Source: Gyrodactylus bullatarudis (lineage: Eukaryota > Platyhelminthes > Monogenea > Gyrodactylidea > Gyrodactylidae). From it: a DNA stretch of 31,428 nt. Positions 1 to 11,013 of the stretch are shown one piece after another. The notes beneath the pieces are model-generated. The model made no database searches, was not told the origin of the DNA, and saw nothing but the letters and a program-made list of their open reading frames with translations. How positions within the stretch are numbered: the first letter of the stretch is position 1; each line of letters opens with the position of its first letter. The translations under genes were made by a program, and so were the position numbers. The stretch covers positions 32,863 through 64,290 of the forward strand of contig SSNU01000168.1 of NCBI GenBank assembly GCA_012064415.1. Reading direction: 5' to 3'.

Positions 1-300
1 TTGCTGAACTAGTTCTAAAAAGTTTGATGTAAATTCATGTTGTCAATAAATTAACTTGTGTGAGTATTTAATGCTTTTTATTAAAAATATGAATTAATTA
101 TATTATATTTTTATATTACATACCTACTTACAAGGAATATATTAACGGTCATGGGGTGTTAGGCTCATCTTTAGTTTAGCCATTAATACATCAAAACGAG
201 AAGTGGTAAATGAAGAAGGATTTTAAATTTAGATTCAGCGTATTAATCCTTACCCCGAAGACGTCGAAAACCTAATGGTTTTCTGCGATTTTTTTGTTTC

Positions 301-910
301 CTAGTTAATATTAGGATGGGAATTTATGATTTTTACATATTCTTATTTTTTTCATCAAGAAATCGAATTTGATCAAGATTTTTTGGAATCTAGATCATGA
401 GGCCCTCTTTCACGATACGGAGAAAAAAATCAGAAAAATTCATTTAAGGAAAATACGGCATTTTTTGAACTTTGAGTTGAATATTTTTGTTGATTTCAAT
501 GTGAAAGAGCGATCAAAAGTTGAATTTTAGGATCACAATAAGACAAAAAAACCAAATATTATCATAAAAATTTCGATAAATTCGTCATTTTTCAGAGATC
601 TTGAAATATCAAATTTCATCGACTTTCAAGTAGGAAAAATGATAAAGATATCAAAATTTGTTTTTGACACGATTATGGGGTAATTCTTTAAACAAGATTC
701 AGCATATTTAATTTCTTTGACTAATTGTGATCCTAAAAATCAACTTTTGATCACTCTCATTGAAATCAACAAAAATATTCAACTCAAAGTTCAAAAAATA
801 GGAATTTGGCGCTACTTCAAGATTTCCAAAAAATCTTGATCAAATTCGATTTCTTGATGAAAAAATAAGAATGTGTAAAAATCATAAATTCCCATCTTTA
901 TATTAACTAG
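301..910. repeat. Foldback MITE, family A, near-complete palindrome (610 bp)
   Basis: The left end CTAGTTAATATTAGGATGGG (301-320) is matched inverted by CCCATCTTTATATTAACTAG (891-910). The similarity continues inward through blocks such as ATCGAATTTGATCAAGATTT and GTTGAATATTTTTGTTGATT, so most of the element is two inverted arms around a short centre (about 560-700). The left arm has roughly 60 extra bases (about 400-465) with no partner. It has no coding capacity. It is a non-autonomous foldback element, and the same ends recur elsewhere in the window. Confidence 0.85.
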
Positions 911-2289
911 CTTTAATTACCAAATAGGTATAGTTCCATGTCCTCATACATATATATAGAGCTATATTTTAGCACCTTGAAGAGTATTCAAAAACTGGTT
1001 TTCACAAATTCTGAGTTTATTAGAGAAAAAATGCGACGATGCTATATTCACCGGGTCTATACTCTAAAATACAATGAAGGTAATCTGACATGAAAATCAG
1101 AATTTACGAAAAGACTAGTGTGAAAATTCAATTTTCATTAATAGCGGCAAATTATTTTTTGGCCTTTGTTCCCAATATTTAATTAGAAATTAAAGAAATT
1201 ATGAGCACAAAATTTGAAAAAACTGACCAGTAGCTCCTTTTAAAAATTCAAATAATAGACATATTTTTTCAGACTGAATGCTTAATTAAAATGCACTTTA
1301 TTGGGTTACTAAAAACTTTAGAGTAATTGAGGACTAAAATATATCCTCTATTCACTTGTTCAGTTTCTAATATACAAAAAATGTATGAATTAAAAGGAAA
1401 TTTCTCTGTGGTTAAATTAATCGAATTTGCAAATAATTAAATTAACATGTGAAATTTGATGCCATTTGAAATATTTGTCAATTATTAGATAAAAAATTTT
1501 AAGTTCGAAAGGATGTCTTAGTTTACCTAAAAAATAAGTGTCAAACGGCTTCGTTAATTCAGTCGGCATTTCATCTAGATTGAAAATTCGACAACTCTAT
1601 TTATTAGAATTTTATGCGGTTATTTCAAAATATCACAATCTTGAGATGAACAAAATCTTGAACGAGTTTTAATATCACTGGACACAATACTACAAGCCAA
1701 AAAAATTACTAAGTGTTTTTGCCAATAATCATTATTTACAAAAGATATCATGAAAATCTACCTATTATGAAAACTACCTTTTCCTTGAAACTCTCTTTTT
1801 AACTTTTCATAGCATTTATGTAATCAGAATGTATCCCACCGGACCCCAGGGAGGGAAATATCAATCATCACAAACCCTACCCGATTGAAAGTGTGATAAA
1901 TTTTCAGATGTACCCTAACACAACAAGAGAGCCAATCAGATTAACTTATATTTTTTCTTTGTATTTTACAATATATCTGGCATGCAAGAGGCTGGTGAGT
2001 ATGTCTGAAATAAAGCGCTTATTCCTCACATTTTCAGCATCCTTTTTTACTTGCTCAATCTGATGCAGTAAAACTAGTTTCTGTTAAATTGAATTTATCC
2101 TTTCTTGAAAACAAAGATGTTAACTTAAAAGATATAAAGAACGTACAAATTTTAATAAAACTCCAAAATTTTCTTTTGGCAAGATTTTGATATATCACAA
2201 AGATTATTTCATTACTTATTCGAAATTTCAACCCGGTCATACTCATTACTAGTGTATCATTAGATTTGGAAAATTTCCAAAACCACTAA

Positions 2290-3371
2290 TATTAACTATC
2301 AATATGTTAAAATTAATCATCAGGTATTTGAACATCATTTTATCAAATATTGCCTCAAAATAACTTTTTATACTTCAGTTATAAGATAAACATTTTTAAA
2401 CGTTTTTTAATGTCTTATTCTCATAATATTAACTACAAAAGTAGTGCCAAAAGGATGAAAAATCCGAATAAATTTGTTTTTTCAATAGTTAGAAATGAAG
2501 CTTCTCTTATTTTCCGAATCAGTCAATATCAGAATTCTCAGCCATGGTCATCCAAATGTTTCGACGGTGATGAAAATTTTTCAACTTTTCCCAGCCTTAA
2601 TCTCATTGTGAAGATTATCGAAAACTAGAACCATATGTTTTCGAGTTTGTTCTGATATACAAAATCTTGATTGAAGATGACAATTTTTGAACACACCAAG
2701 ATTTTTTCAAGAAAGGACAAAATTGAGATTTTTGAATAGTTTTTTACATCATTTCGAATAAAAATAGGGCTTATGATAAAAATTGAGTGTTCTTTCACAT
2801 GTCGAAAGAAAATCCCAGGAAATTAGATAAATTTTGATGATTTTAGGGAAATGGGATTTTTGTATATCAGAATATGGAAGATTTTCATTTTGATTTTCAA
2901 AAATGTGTTTTTCATGGTTAAAACATCAATTTTTGATTAAGGCATAGGATATTGTTCGGAGAAAATAAAATTTATATACTTTCATGATCTTATCCCTATC
3001 AGTATTGTCCAATCAGATGAGAGAATAGTAATAATACAAGAGCTCATATTCACCCAGAATCTATTTTCGTTTTCTACCTACAAAATGCAAGAAATTAGTC
3101 AGCAAAATGATAATAATACAAGTGTTAGGCTTGTCGAAACGTTTGGATGACCATGGCTGAGAATTATAATTGACCTAAGTTTTGATAAATTTTATCATAA
3201 AACTTCCCTTATTTTTCATGAATTTTACAATTTTGGTCGGTCAAAAAAACGTGTTTTATTTGAAAATTTTTATCATAATTTTAAAATCTTATTACAGACG
3301 TATTGAAGCGAAATTTTGTGAGATTTTTTGATGTTAAAATACTTTGAGATTATTCTTTTCATATCGATAGG
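2290..3371. repeat. Composite foldback element, family B arms
   Basis: The left arm (about 2297-2569) and right arm (about 3134-3371) are inverted copies. The clearest block is GCCATGGTCATCCAAATGTT at 2540-2559, whose inverted partner is within 3140-3160. The outer parts match family B (ATCGATATG ... AAGTATTT ... CCACCAAATTTCGC pattern), seen better at 18961-19430. The central 560 bp (2570-3133) is not palindromic and may be a different sequence captured between the arms. No protein is supported; the open frame at 2350-2628 is arm sequence. Confidence 0.6.
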
Positions 3372-4769
3372 CAATAGTAAAATATTATTCCAGTCATAAA
3401 ACTCCTTGTAATTTTTCCCCTCAAAGATGAAATTCAATTCTGGGAAAAAAGGATGCTCCTATCCAAAAAGTCAATTAACTAAATTCATCAGGAAAATGTT
3501 TTTTGTTTCATTTTGTTCCATTATCTTGATTCGTTCTGTTTTTTTTGTTTTTAAATAAAACTTTGATATAAAAAAACAATAAATAGGAACTATAGACCTA
3601 AACATTGTTCAAATGAACATGATGAGTTCTAACAACATTATATTTCTGTTCACATAGATAGATAAAGATCAAATACACTACATTTATCGATAATTATCAT
3701 AATTTCCTGATTGACAATATATTGAAATTATCAGAAATCTATGCTAAAATAAGGAATAATTTTATTTTCAATTTTATTATCTATCAAATCTATGGACAGA
3801 AAAAGCGCCAAGCACTGAAGCAAGTCATCAACCGACTCTGGAAGAAACACAAAATTTAATATTTCTAGGTCTTTCAAAGAATCCAGAGGTAGTTCATTAT
3901 TTTCAGGGCAACTTAATTCTCTTAATTTTTTTCTTGTAAGACTAACAGGAACGTCTTATTTGGTAATGGATTAGCCCATGTCGCTAAGTGTTACAGTTTA
4001 CCAATGGATCCCACCTTAACTGGTACGAAAGAAACTCACAAAGCATATAAAAATAATCTGAGTATACATAGGCAAATATCTTTGTAAATATAGGTACTGC
4101 ATTATTCATTAGGTAAAAAAAGAGTTTAGTTTCAACTGTCCACTAGAGAACGGTTTAGCTGGATTTATTAATTTATTGAGACCCTAAAATCGTTCATATT
4201 CAAGCCCAAAAGTAGTATGGGAAGAATAATAGAAACAAAATTGTATTAAGTGAAAATTACAACTGACAGCTGTTCACTTAATGAAATATTCATTGTAAAG
4301 AATAACATAATTTTCCATTATTATTAGTATAGAATAGCGAGAATTGGATACTCTTAACCAGAGGAGACTAGCAAAAGAAGGAGTGGGGGGCCAGGATACA
4401 ATTTTTCGATCAAATGAAATTAAAAATTACAAGAGGGACATTGGCAAAAGTAGAAAAGAGTACTCAACTCACTTGTTTTCCGTTGCTGAGGAAATTCTCT
4501 ATGAGTCTTTTATGATATTATTTTTCTCTGTTTTCCCCTATTCAAGATTCATTTGATAAATCTAAATGAGTTCTTTGAGTATTACAGGAAATGAAAATAG
4601 AAAAGAAAATAATTACAACTTGTTGAATATATATTCAAGAGTTTAGACCTCACTAAATTCGATCATGTCGTTGTTCTAGTAAAACTAGAACGACATTTTG
4701 ATTTTTCCCTATGGAAATTTTAATACAAATGCGGGCGTTAAAGACTCCCAAATGTTGTTCTAGGGATAA

Positions 4770-4960
4770 TATGAAGATGGGAATTTATGATTATTATGAA
4801 AATTCTCAAAAATTTTAAATAGTTGAGAATTAATGAACAGTCCAAGATTACTAAAATCAACTATCGATATGATATGAATTAATTGTGAAGCATTTAAGAT
4901 TATCCCACCAAATTTCGCTAAAAAATATAGTTTTATGCTTTTGTAATAAGATAAGCAAAA
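4770..4960. repeat. Fragment: family A end joined to family B arm
   Basis: GATAATATGAAGATGGGAAT at about 4765-4784 matches the family A terminus. About 4855-4955 matches the family B arm (ATCGATATGATATGAATTAA, then CCCACCAAATTTCGCT). It appears to be a single decayed arm. Confidence 0.5.
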
Positions 4961-5059
4961 TATAATAAAAAAATTATTACTAGCGGATTTATTCCTAGTT
5001 AAGTTGGAAAATGACATGCTTAAACCGATTATTGAAAAATGTGACAGGTATTGGAGATT

Positions 5060-5383
5060 TTTAGATAAAACCTTGTTAGTAATCAAGAACCTTGTAAATC
5101 GTCATTTGTAGTGTATAAGTTTAAATCTTCTTGTAAAGAAGAGTATATTGGACATACAACGAGAAGACTAGAAGACAGAGTTAAGGAACATCACTACACT
5201 GCCATAAGAGGTCATGTTAAAGTATGTAACAAAAAAGCTTGCCTATCGAAATTTTATATCCTCAATGGACAAAATGAGAAGAGTGTCAATACATTGAAAA
5301 CAGGCGAAGCCTTCTTCATTAAAAAAGAAAACCCTAGCCTATGCAAACAGAAGAAAATAATAAAACCTCTTAGTCTTAATTGA
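5060..5383 (+). pseudogene. Penelope-like retroelement, GIY-YIG endonuclease domain fragment (copy 1)
   Basis: This is an open frame for the C-terminal endonuclease of a Penelope-like element. It enters from about 5084 as QEPCKSSFVVYKFKSSC without a methionine, so the GTG at 5111 is not a real start. The GIY-YIG core is recognisable: VYKF...C, then EYIGHTTRRLEDRVKEH, with the YIG and the conserved Arg and His of the motif, and a downstream EAFFIKKENPSLCKQ block containing the catalytic-type Glu. It ends at TGA 5381-5383. The reverse transcriptase is absent, so this is a 5'-truncated copy, as is usual for these elements. A second, different PLE fragment in the same orientation begins about 180 bp downstream. 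Confidence 0.75.
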
Positions 5384-5560
5384 TCAAATGTGAACAATAG
5401 AACGGCCTCCTCAGTAGCCAACCTCAGGAATCAAGGAAAAGAATGAGGCATTCAAATGTAGAAAATACTCTAAAAAAATTACCAACAAAATTGATGGTGA
5501 AATCTATAATATTCCTGAGTTGTTACATATGTGTTCCAACATTATTATTAATATTAGGAG

Positions 5561-6160
5561 AAATGGCCTAATGAAATAGAGAATTCAATGTTGTGTCTGA
5601 TGGAAAATGGTTATCCTAAGAAATTTGTAGACAAATTCATCAATATTTCAGATAATAGGAATGAAGATGTAAATACAGATGAAATTGAGAAAACAAAAAT
5701 TTTCATGAGACTTAAATTCAAAGGCGACGGTTTTAGTTATGACATTAGAAGAAGACTTAACAATCTCATCAATCAACATTACAATAATATAAAATTGAAA
5801 ATTGTATTTAAAACACCGAGACTGTTTAGTTTGATTCATAAAGATTTACTCAAACCGGAAGAGAAGACTCTACTAATTTATAAATTCCAATGTGACTGTG
5901 GTGCTTCTTAGATAGGCAGAACAATTAGGAAGCTGTCAACAAGATCAAGTGATCATCTGAATAAGGACACTACGGTAACTAGGCATAACTAGGAGAAACA
6001 TGCTGCTTCAGTTTCAAATTTTTCCATTTTATACAAAAACCCTGGAGATGACAGCATAGATGTATGGTTCAAAGAGAAATTCTTTATTAATCTATACAAA
6101 CCCAATCTATGTGTTCAGAAAAACTATTCCTATAATCTTCAACTCCCCTGGCCTATGTGA
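5561..6160 (+). pseudogene. Penelope-like retroelement C-terminus with GIY-YIG domain (copy 2, two nonsense codons)
   Basis: This is the end of a PLE polyprotein. The first part (MLCLMENGYPKKFVDKF near 5588) is the region after the RT thumb, with the typical NGYP. A linker is followed by the basic motif KLKIVFKTPRLFSLI and the GIY-YIG core YKFQCDCGAS-stop-IGRTIRKL, in which the Tyr of YIG is replaced by TAG (5909-5911). A second stop interrupts about 25 codons on. Homology nevertheless runs to NLQLPWPM and TGA 6158-6160. A sister copy on the minus strand at 17203-17580 has Tyr in place of the TAG. It is a dead 5'-truncated insertion. Confidence 0.8.
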
Positions 6161-6326
6161 GCTTTTACACTTTTCTCTCCACTGTTGGTATTTATTGGAG
6201 AGTTTTGGTGTTCTTTAAGCTTACATATTATTCTAATTTTATTCATCTTTTACTATTTCTTTCATTATTTGTAAATTATTATTATCTTGAATGAATCTTT
6301 TAACTTTTAACATTTTTAATGCAATG

Positions 6327-6360
6327 CCACTGATGATGCTTTAAGAAATGCGCATATGGT
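6327..6360 (+). ncRNA. Hammerhead-like motif downstream of PLE copy 2 (degenerate)
   Basis: The order CCA-CTGATGA (6327-6336), eight bases, GAAA (6345-6348), ATGC/GCAT palindromic stem III, A cleavage position (6356), TGG (6357-6359) matches the hammerhead layout known for Penelope-like elements (stem I CCA/TGG, loopless stem III). Stem II (TGCTTTAA) does not pair, so the motif is probably a decayed or inactive ribozyme. Confidence 0.4.
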
Positions 6361-7192
6361 TTTAAATATATCTCATTTTTATACATTTCCAACTTATGAA
6401 TTTAAGTGGATACTCGGACTTTTTTTGATAAACAACGTGAATTACTCATTCATAACATTATTATTATTATGATCAATGCTATAAACAATGTATACTACAC
6501 ACAGACCTCATTTGTACACTTATACGTTACTGTTACAATACACTCTTAGTTTTCTCGGCATCCTTTCTTATTTCTATAAAATATTTTTAAAAAAATTCAG
6601 TGAATAATGAAAAGTCTATCCTAAAAACCAGAAACGGGTGGTAACTCAAAATTTGATTTTCCATAATCTTTTCTAAATGTAGGGCTGCGAAATTAAGAAA
6701 AAAATGGCCTAATTTTGTTCAGATTGTTTTTTTTCCCAACAACTCCTGGGCTTAGAACTGAATAAAATGATATAATAGCTAATTCATTTAACTAGCTGTC
6801 ACATATAAACCGGATCTATTAAAAGAATAAAAATCAATTTCATAAAATTAAAAATGAAAGCATGGCCCAGACGGAATATTCACCATGAGAGTATATCTCT
6901 TAATCTAGTAATTTTTCGCTCAACTGACCAGGAAAATAACATTCACGTACGTTAGTACAACTCAACGTTTAAATGATTTTTTTTCAAATCGAATAGGATA
7001 ATAAAATATCGGTAGGATTAGGGGATAAAACACAAATATAATCATTTGGTTTGAAAGTGCCAATTTCTTTCATTCTCACTAATAGGTAATGGGACTAGAA
7101 AAATTCCATTTAATCAATGGTTATAGTCTAAATTGTACAAAAGACTGGATCCAGTTTCAACAAAAAAGTTGACAGATCAGAAAATCGAAGAT

Positions 7193-7276
7193 AGACGTAT
7201 ATTATAGTGATAAACGTTATATTTCTCCGGGTCTCATCAGACTCTACCCGGTTACGATATAAATACTATTATAATG
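7193..7276 (+). repeat. Family C repeat with GC-rich hairpin (copy 1)
   Basis: This roughly 84-bp segment is repeated in inverted orientation at 30554-30638 with only a few differences. It contains a perfect 6-bp stem CCGGGT/ACCCGG (about 7228-7252), unusually GC-rich for this DNA, followed by TATAAATACTATTATAATG. Its nature is unknown; it could be the end of a larger mobile element. Confidence 0.7.
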
Positions 7277-7309
7277 CATAAATTTGTGCATAGATTTGAA
7301 ATTGTGTAT

Positions 7310-7520
7310 CAAAATTTCTAAAATCACCTTTCGATATGATAAAATTAATCTTCAAGTATTTCAACATTATCCCACCATATTTTGCATATATTCAAATATT
7401 GAAACGTTTTATTCTCATGATTTTAACTCGAATTCACATTGTTTCTTCCAAGAAAAATGCAAAAATTACTTTTATCTTAAAAAAGTTATTAAAAATGTAC
7501 ATTTTGTGGTAAATATTAGT
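7310..7520. repeat. Family B arm fragment
   Basis: AATCACCTTTCGATATGATA (about 7322-7341), then AAGTATTTCAACATTATCCC and CACCATATTTTGC, match the outer arm of the 18961-19430 foldback. It is a solitary arm. The open frame at 7284-7523 is this repeat, not a gene. Confidence 0.5.
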
Positions 7521-7649
7521 TAGTGTAATTGCACCTATTGTCTACAAAGAGCGGTTTCTTGTTAAAATAAGCAATTTCCTGTTCAATATGAATCAAGTAA
7601 TGATGAAAGGAAATTTCGTAGAGAGAAAAAAATGGTAGGCACTTTTACA

Positions 7650-8530
7650 ACCTTTGATTTGGATTCTTCGTCTAATCTTGATCCAAAATATTAGTATCAT
7701 ATTGCTCTAAACCTTTGAAATCGATGAAAATTTTGAAAAACGGTTGGGGCCTTTTTGAATTTCGTAAAATGGCCTTATTTTGGCCAGATAAAATTTATAT
7801 AACATCTAAAATGAATTCCTACACATTTCTAGAGATCAAATGTATTCAGTAATCAGATTTTTCCCGAAGATAAAAATTGTGTCTATGACATTCAGGGTTA
7901 ATAACAGAGAATTCATTTAATGTGAGAGTAAAATCTTATCACAAGATTGCTTCTAATACCTATGTGGATAGGAGATTCGTGTAAAAAAAACTTTTGTGAG
8001 TAAATCTATGTAAGTATAAGAGTTATTAGAATATCATAACGCAAAAGAATGATCTCTAATGATATATATAAATAGACCTCAGCTAGATAGTTCACAGGAC
8101 ACTAAGGAGTAGATGTTTCTCAGAGATAATTTCCAAATCAATAGCTGTTAGTTTGCATATTCATTATCTGATTATAATAAATTCATTTCTTCATTATTTA
8201 GAAAAATTTTGTTTTTTAATTCTGAATAGATATGATAATATCCAAAGGAAATATAGCAATATCTTTGATTTGTTTCTTTGAGAAAATATATTTGAGAAAT
8301 TAATTTCAGATATTTTGATCCCATGAAGAGAGAAATTCAAGTCCATCGAACTACTGTTGGTTATAAAGCTACTTGATAATTATAATTATCAAAATATTGA
8401 TTAAAAAATCCTAAAAAAACTCCATATGACGAGAATTAGACCAATTTTGAACTTTGAAAATGCCCAAAATTTCCCCTTTTTCAACTTTTGACCAAAAACT
8501 TTTTGTTAATTTCGATGATTTTAAGCTATA
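7650..8530. repeat. Diverged family A foldback pieces
   Basis: The block at about 7665-7800 (GGATTCTTCGTCTAATCTTG, AAATCGATGAAAATTTTGAA, TTTTGGCCAGA) and the block at about 8430-8530 (GACCAATTTTGAACTTTGAA, CCCTTTTTCAACTTTTGACC) correspond to inverted arms of family A, best preserved at 11911-12549. The sequence between them is not matched. Confidence 0.45.
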
Positions 8531-8838
8531 TATATATATATTCAAGAAAACCATTAACTTTGGGCTTAATTTTCTTCATTATGATAGGAAAATTCAAACG
8601 TTGATTGAGCATATTGACTCATCCGGAGAAAAATACCGATACAGTTCAGGAAATGTTCCTAGTAGTGATTGTAACATTTCTTTTCTGTACACTCAAAAAT
8701 ATCTGATCTTCAAAGTCAATGAAAAGTAAATTATCAATCGTCTAATGTAAACTAATCTAGCTTGACTCAGAGATCCAGAAATTGTTTTATTCAAGCTTGA
8801 TTTATAATCTCTGAGTATTCAGGACAGAAAAAACTCAC

Positions 8839-9099
8839 TTGAATGTAACGGGAAGAGTAGCAGCACTTGAACCAATAGCAACACCTGTGAGACCAGCTCT
8901 GAAAATGCCTTTCAAGAATTTTAATGGATTCTTCCGTGTGATGGAGAAGTAAATTAAAAATAATGTGAAGAATAGGTGAATAATAAGTCCCAGAATAACT
9001 GTGAGCATATATTTTCCAAGGCCAGACATAACTGTCTTCAGATCGGCAACACTAAGTATTTTTCCAAGGATCAAAAAGAATATTCCAACTGGTGCATAC
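8839..9099 (-). CDS. Excitatory amino acid transporter, coding exon 4
   Basis: Fourth coding exon, 261 bp. The acceptor CATTTTCTAG is followed by G-TAT-GCA, giving MWYAPVGIFFLILGKI (end of TM5). A helical region (SVADLKTVMSGLGKYMLTVILGLIIHLFFTLFLIYF) corresponds to TM6. ITRKNPLKFLKGIFRAGLTG leads into re-entrant hairpin HP1, whose serine motif appears as IGSSAATLPVTF. The exon ends AA|GTGAGT (donor at 8838), phase 2. The next exon should begin with the conserved block after HP1 (CLEENN-type) and the TM7 NMDGT motif. No such sequence was recognised on the minus strand from 1 to 8838, so the rest of the gene most likely lies outside the window. Confidence 0.94.
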
Positions 9100-9464
9100 C
9101 TAGAAAATGGTAATTTTGCTTTTATTAATGTTTCTGCAAAATCTAAAATAGGATGAAATGCAAAATTTATTTGAGTCTGACTCGAACCCCGAAGTCTAAA
9201 TATATTTATAATAATCAATGAAGTTGGCTATTAAGTATTTTTAGAAAATCTCAATTAGGAGACATAAGTTACCTGATTTCCTCAAGGATATTATTGGGTT
9301 GCTGACCTAAAATCATGCTAGAGATAAGAACTAGCGAAAGAAGCTTTGGTAAATAAAGCTTACATCTCCTCGGTTTTCTTGAGATATATATTTATGCTCT
9401 GATCTTGAGAACATTTAGGTCTAGCCCATAGCATTGTCATCAGGACATAAAGCTATTCCCGATG

Positions 9465-9730
9465 AATTTGAGAATTCATGATTTTTTCATCAAGATCTCA
9501 GAATTTTCTTAAGATGTTTTTGAAACCGGACTGTTTTCTAAAATTTCTTTGACCCCTTTTGGTTCCCTTGAGTAATGATGATCCTAAAAATAACGTTTGA
9601 TCCCTCCCTGAAAAATAAAGAGAAAATCGTGCCAACTTTCAATTTAAAATGCCTACTAAAATTTACCAAAAATTTATTTTCTATCTTGAATCGGTAAAAG
9701 TGTGCCTTTTGGACTCCCATCTATAACATC
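9465..9730. repeat. Diverged family A piece in intron 3
   Basis: GATTTTTTCATCAAGATCTC and the later GATCCTAAAAATAACGTTTG match arm blocks of the 301-910 element. The open frame at 9538-9720 is explained by this repeat. Confidence 0.4.
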
Positions 9731-10559
9731 TTCAGAAAAATTTGAGACTTTAGCCAAATTTAATTCTCTTCGGAGATTATTTCTCGGGAATTATTGAGAT
9801 GAAACATCACCAAAAGGGGAACTATGTTTCAGCAAAAATATAATTTTTATTTTTAAGGGAACTGTCAAACAGCTGTACAATTGTGGAGTACAACTTACTA
9901 ATACTTGAAAGATATATTGTTCGTTCCTACTGAAAATTAAATACGAGAACAAGATTGAGAACTTTTATTGAAAAAAATTCTTTCTTTATCATTTAAAAAA
10001 GAAATATGATCTCTTACGATTCGGGACGATTGATATTTCATGGGAAAGTTTTTGATTGTTTATTCGATTATCTTGTATCATAAAATTTACTTTCAAGAAA
10101 TTCTTTATTCTTTTAATAAAGGAACTTGATGCAGGTAAATCAAGTGAATGACAAGTTTAGAATTCTGATAAGAAGAATAAAAATTTGAACCAGTCTTTGT
10201 GGGATATTCAATAAATAAGTCGATCTTCGATTAATATTGGTGATCAGGAAAACAGTAAAAAAGCGAAAATAATCGAAGAAGCACTAAAAGTTATCAGAAT
10301 TTATTTTTTTTTATTTCACTTGAAAAGTATTTTAAAAGATATTATGTTCAGTAGTTTCATTTAATAACCAATGAATTATCGCCAATAATTCGAAAAATGA
10401 TTATTCTCTCGCTTTTATACATAAAGCTAGTTAACACGAAGACTTATTATTTTCACAAAATCCCAATATTTTATCCGAATAGTCTTGAAAACAAACATTT
10501 TTTGAATTCTATTATTAAATAAGTTCATGAGCTGTTAAAATAAAATAAAAATAAGGCTA

Positions 10560-10980
10560 GTTTTTTGAGTTTCGAATTTTCACTTTCTCAACATTTCAGC
10601 TTTGATTTTTTGTCGATTTCGGCCAGAAATTTCGGATCATTATTCGAATTTGGCCATTGAGGTTGGGAAAAATTCCCCTTCTTCAAGAAAAAGGTAAGCT
10701 TATAAATTTTGGATTATTTCTCTTCTCTGTGATAATCAAATAAACTCCAAATGGTTCGAATTAGTTAGAACTCCTTTAGACGAATTGTAATTCTAAATAT
10801 CAGCATTTAATCGTTGTACGTTTTCGAAATCGATAAAAATTTCAAAATCAAATGATGAAAAATTGGAGATTTTATATTTTTCTATTTGTGAAATTAAAAA
10901 AATAGCCTAACTTTGGAACTCAAAAAATAAATTTCTTCCTGAGAAAAATATTAAGATCTCAATGTTTATATTCTAAAAAG
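10560..10980. repeat. Diverged family A piece in intron 3
   Basis: Inverted blocks TTTTTTGTCGATTTCGGCCA (about 10607) and TTTTCGAAATCGATAAAAAT (about 10821) correspond to the two arms of family A. Ends are not clear. Confidence 0.4.
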
Positions 10981-11013
10981 GATTACTGTGTTAAAATTAA
11001 ATTTAAAACTTAC

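Larger units (their letters stand above)
1..8838 (-). other. Part of transporter intron 4, or downstream region, with no host exon recognised
   Basis: This is everything below the exon 4 donor. Elements found are the foldbacks at 301-910 and 2290-3371, Penelope-like fragments at 5060-6370, and repeat pieces at 4770-4960, 7193-7276, 7310-7400, 7650-7810 and 8430-8530. The stretches 1-300, 911-2280, 3372-4769, 5384-5560 and 6370-7190 are AT-rich sequence in which I see no gene. The missing 3' exons of the transporter (TM7, HP2, TM8) were looked for as NMDGT-like and following motifs on the minus strand and not found. Confidence 0.7.
9100..11013 (-). other. Transporter intron 3 (1914 bp)
   Basis: The intron is bounded by GTAAGT at 11013 and TTTTCTAG ending at 9100. 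It contains diverged pieces of the abundant foldback family at about 9465-9730 and 10560-10980, recognisable by blocks such as TTTTCGAAATCGATAAAAAT. Open frames here have no protein-like composition. Confidence 0.85.

Noticed and set aside
2055..2628. Open frames on both strands (63 and 92 codons)
   Set aside because: The plus-strand frame lies in the foldback arm; the other shows only F/I/K/N-rich low-quality sequence typical of AT-rich DNA. No motif and no splice context.
4344..4556. 70-codon plus-strand frame (LNQRRLAKEGVGGQDTIFRS)
   Set aside because: It begins at a TTG, the second half is hydrophobic AT-rich sequence, and no family is recognisable. A fragment of an unknown repeat protein remains possible but is unsupported.
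4760..5086. 108-codon minus-strand frame
   Set aside because: It overlies family A and B repeat sequence and is antisense to the adjacent PLE fragment; its composition is repeat-derived.
9100..9218. Extension of transporter exon 4 frame upstream to 9218
   Set aside because: The conserved sequence starts exactly after the TTTTCTAG acceptor at 9100; the upstream residues do not resemble SLC1 proteins.
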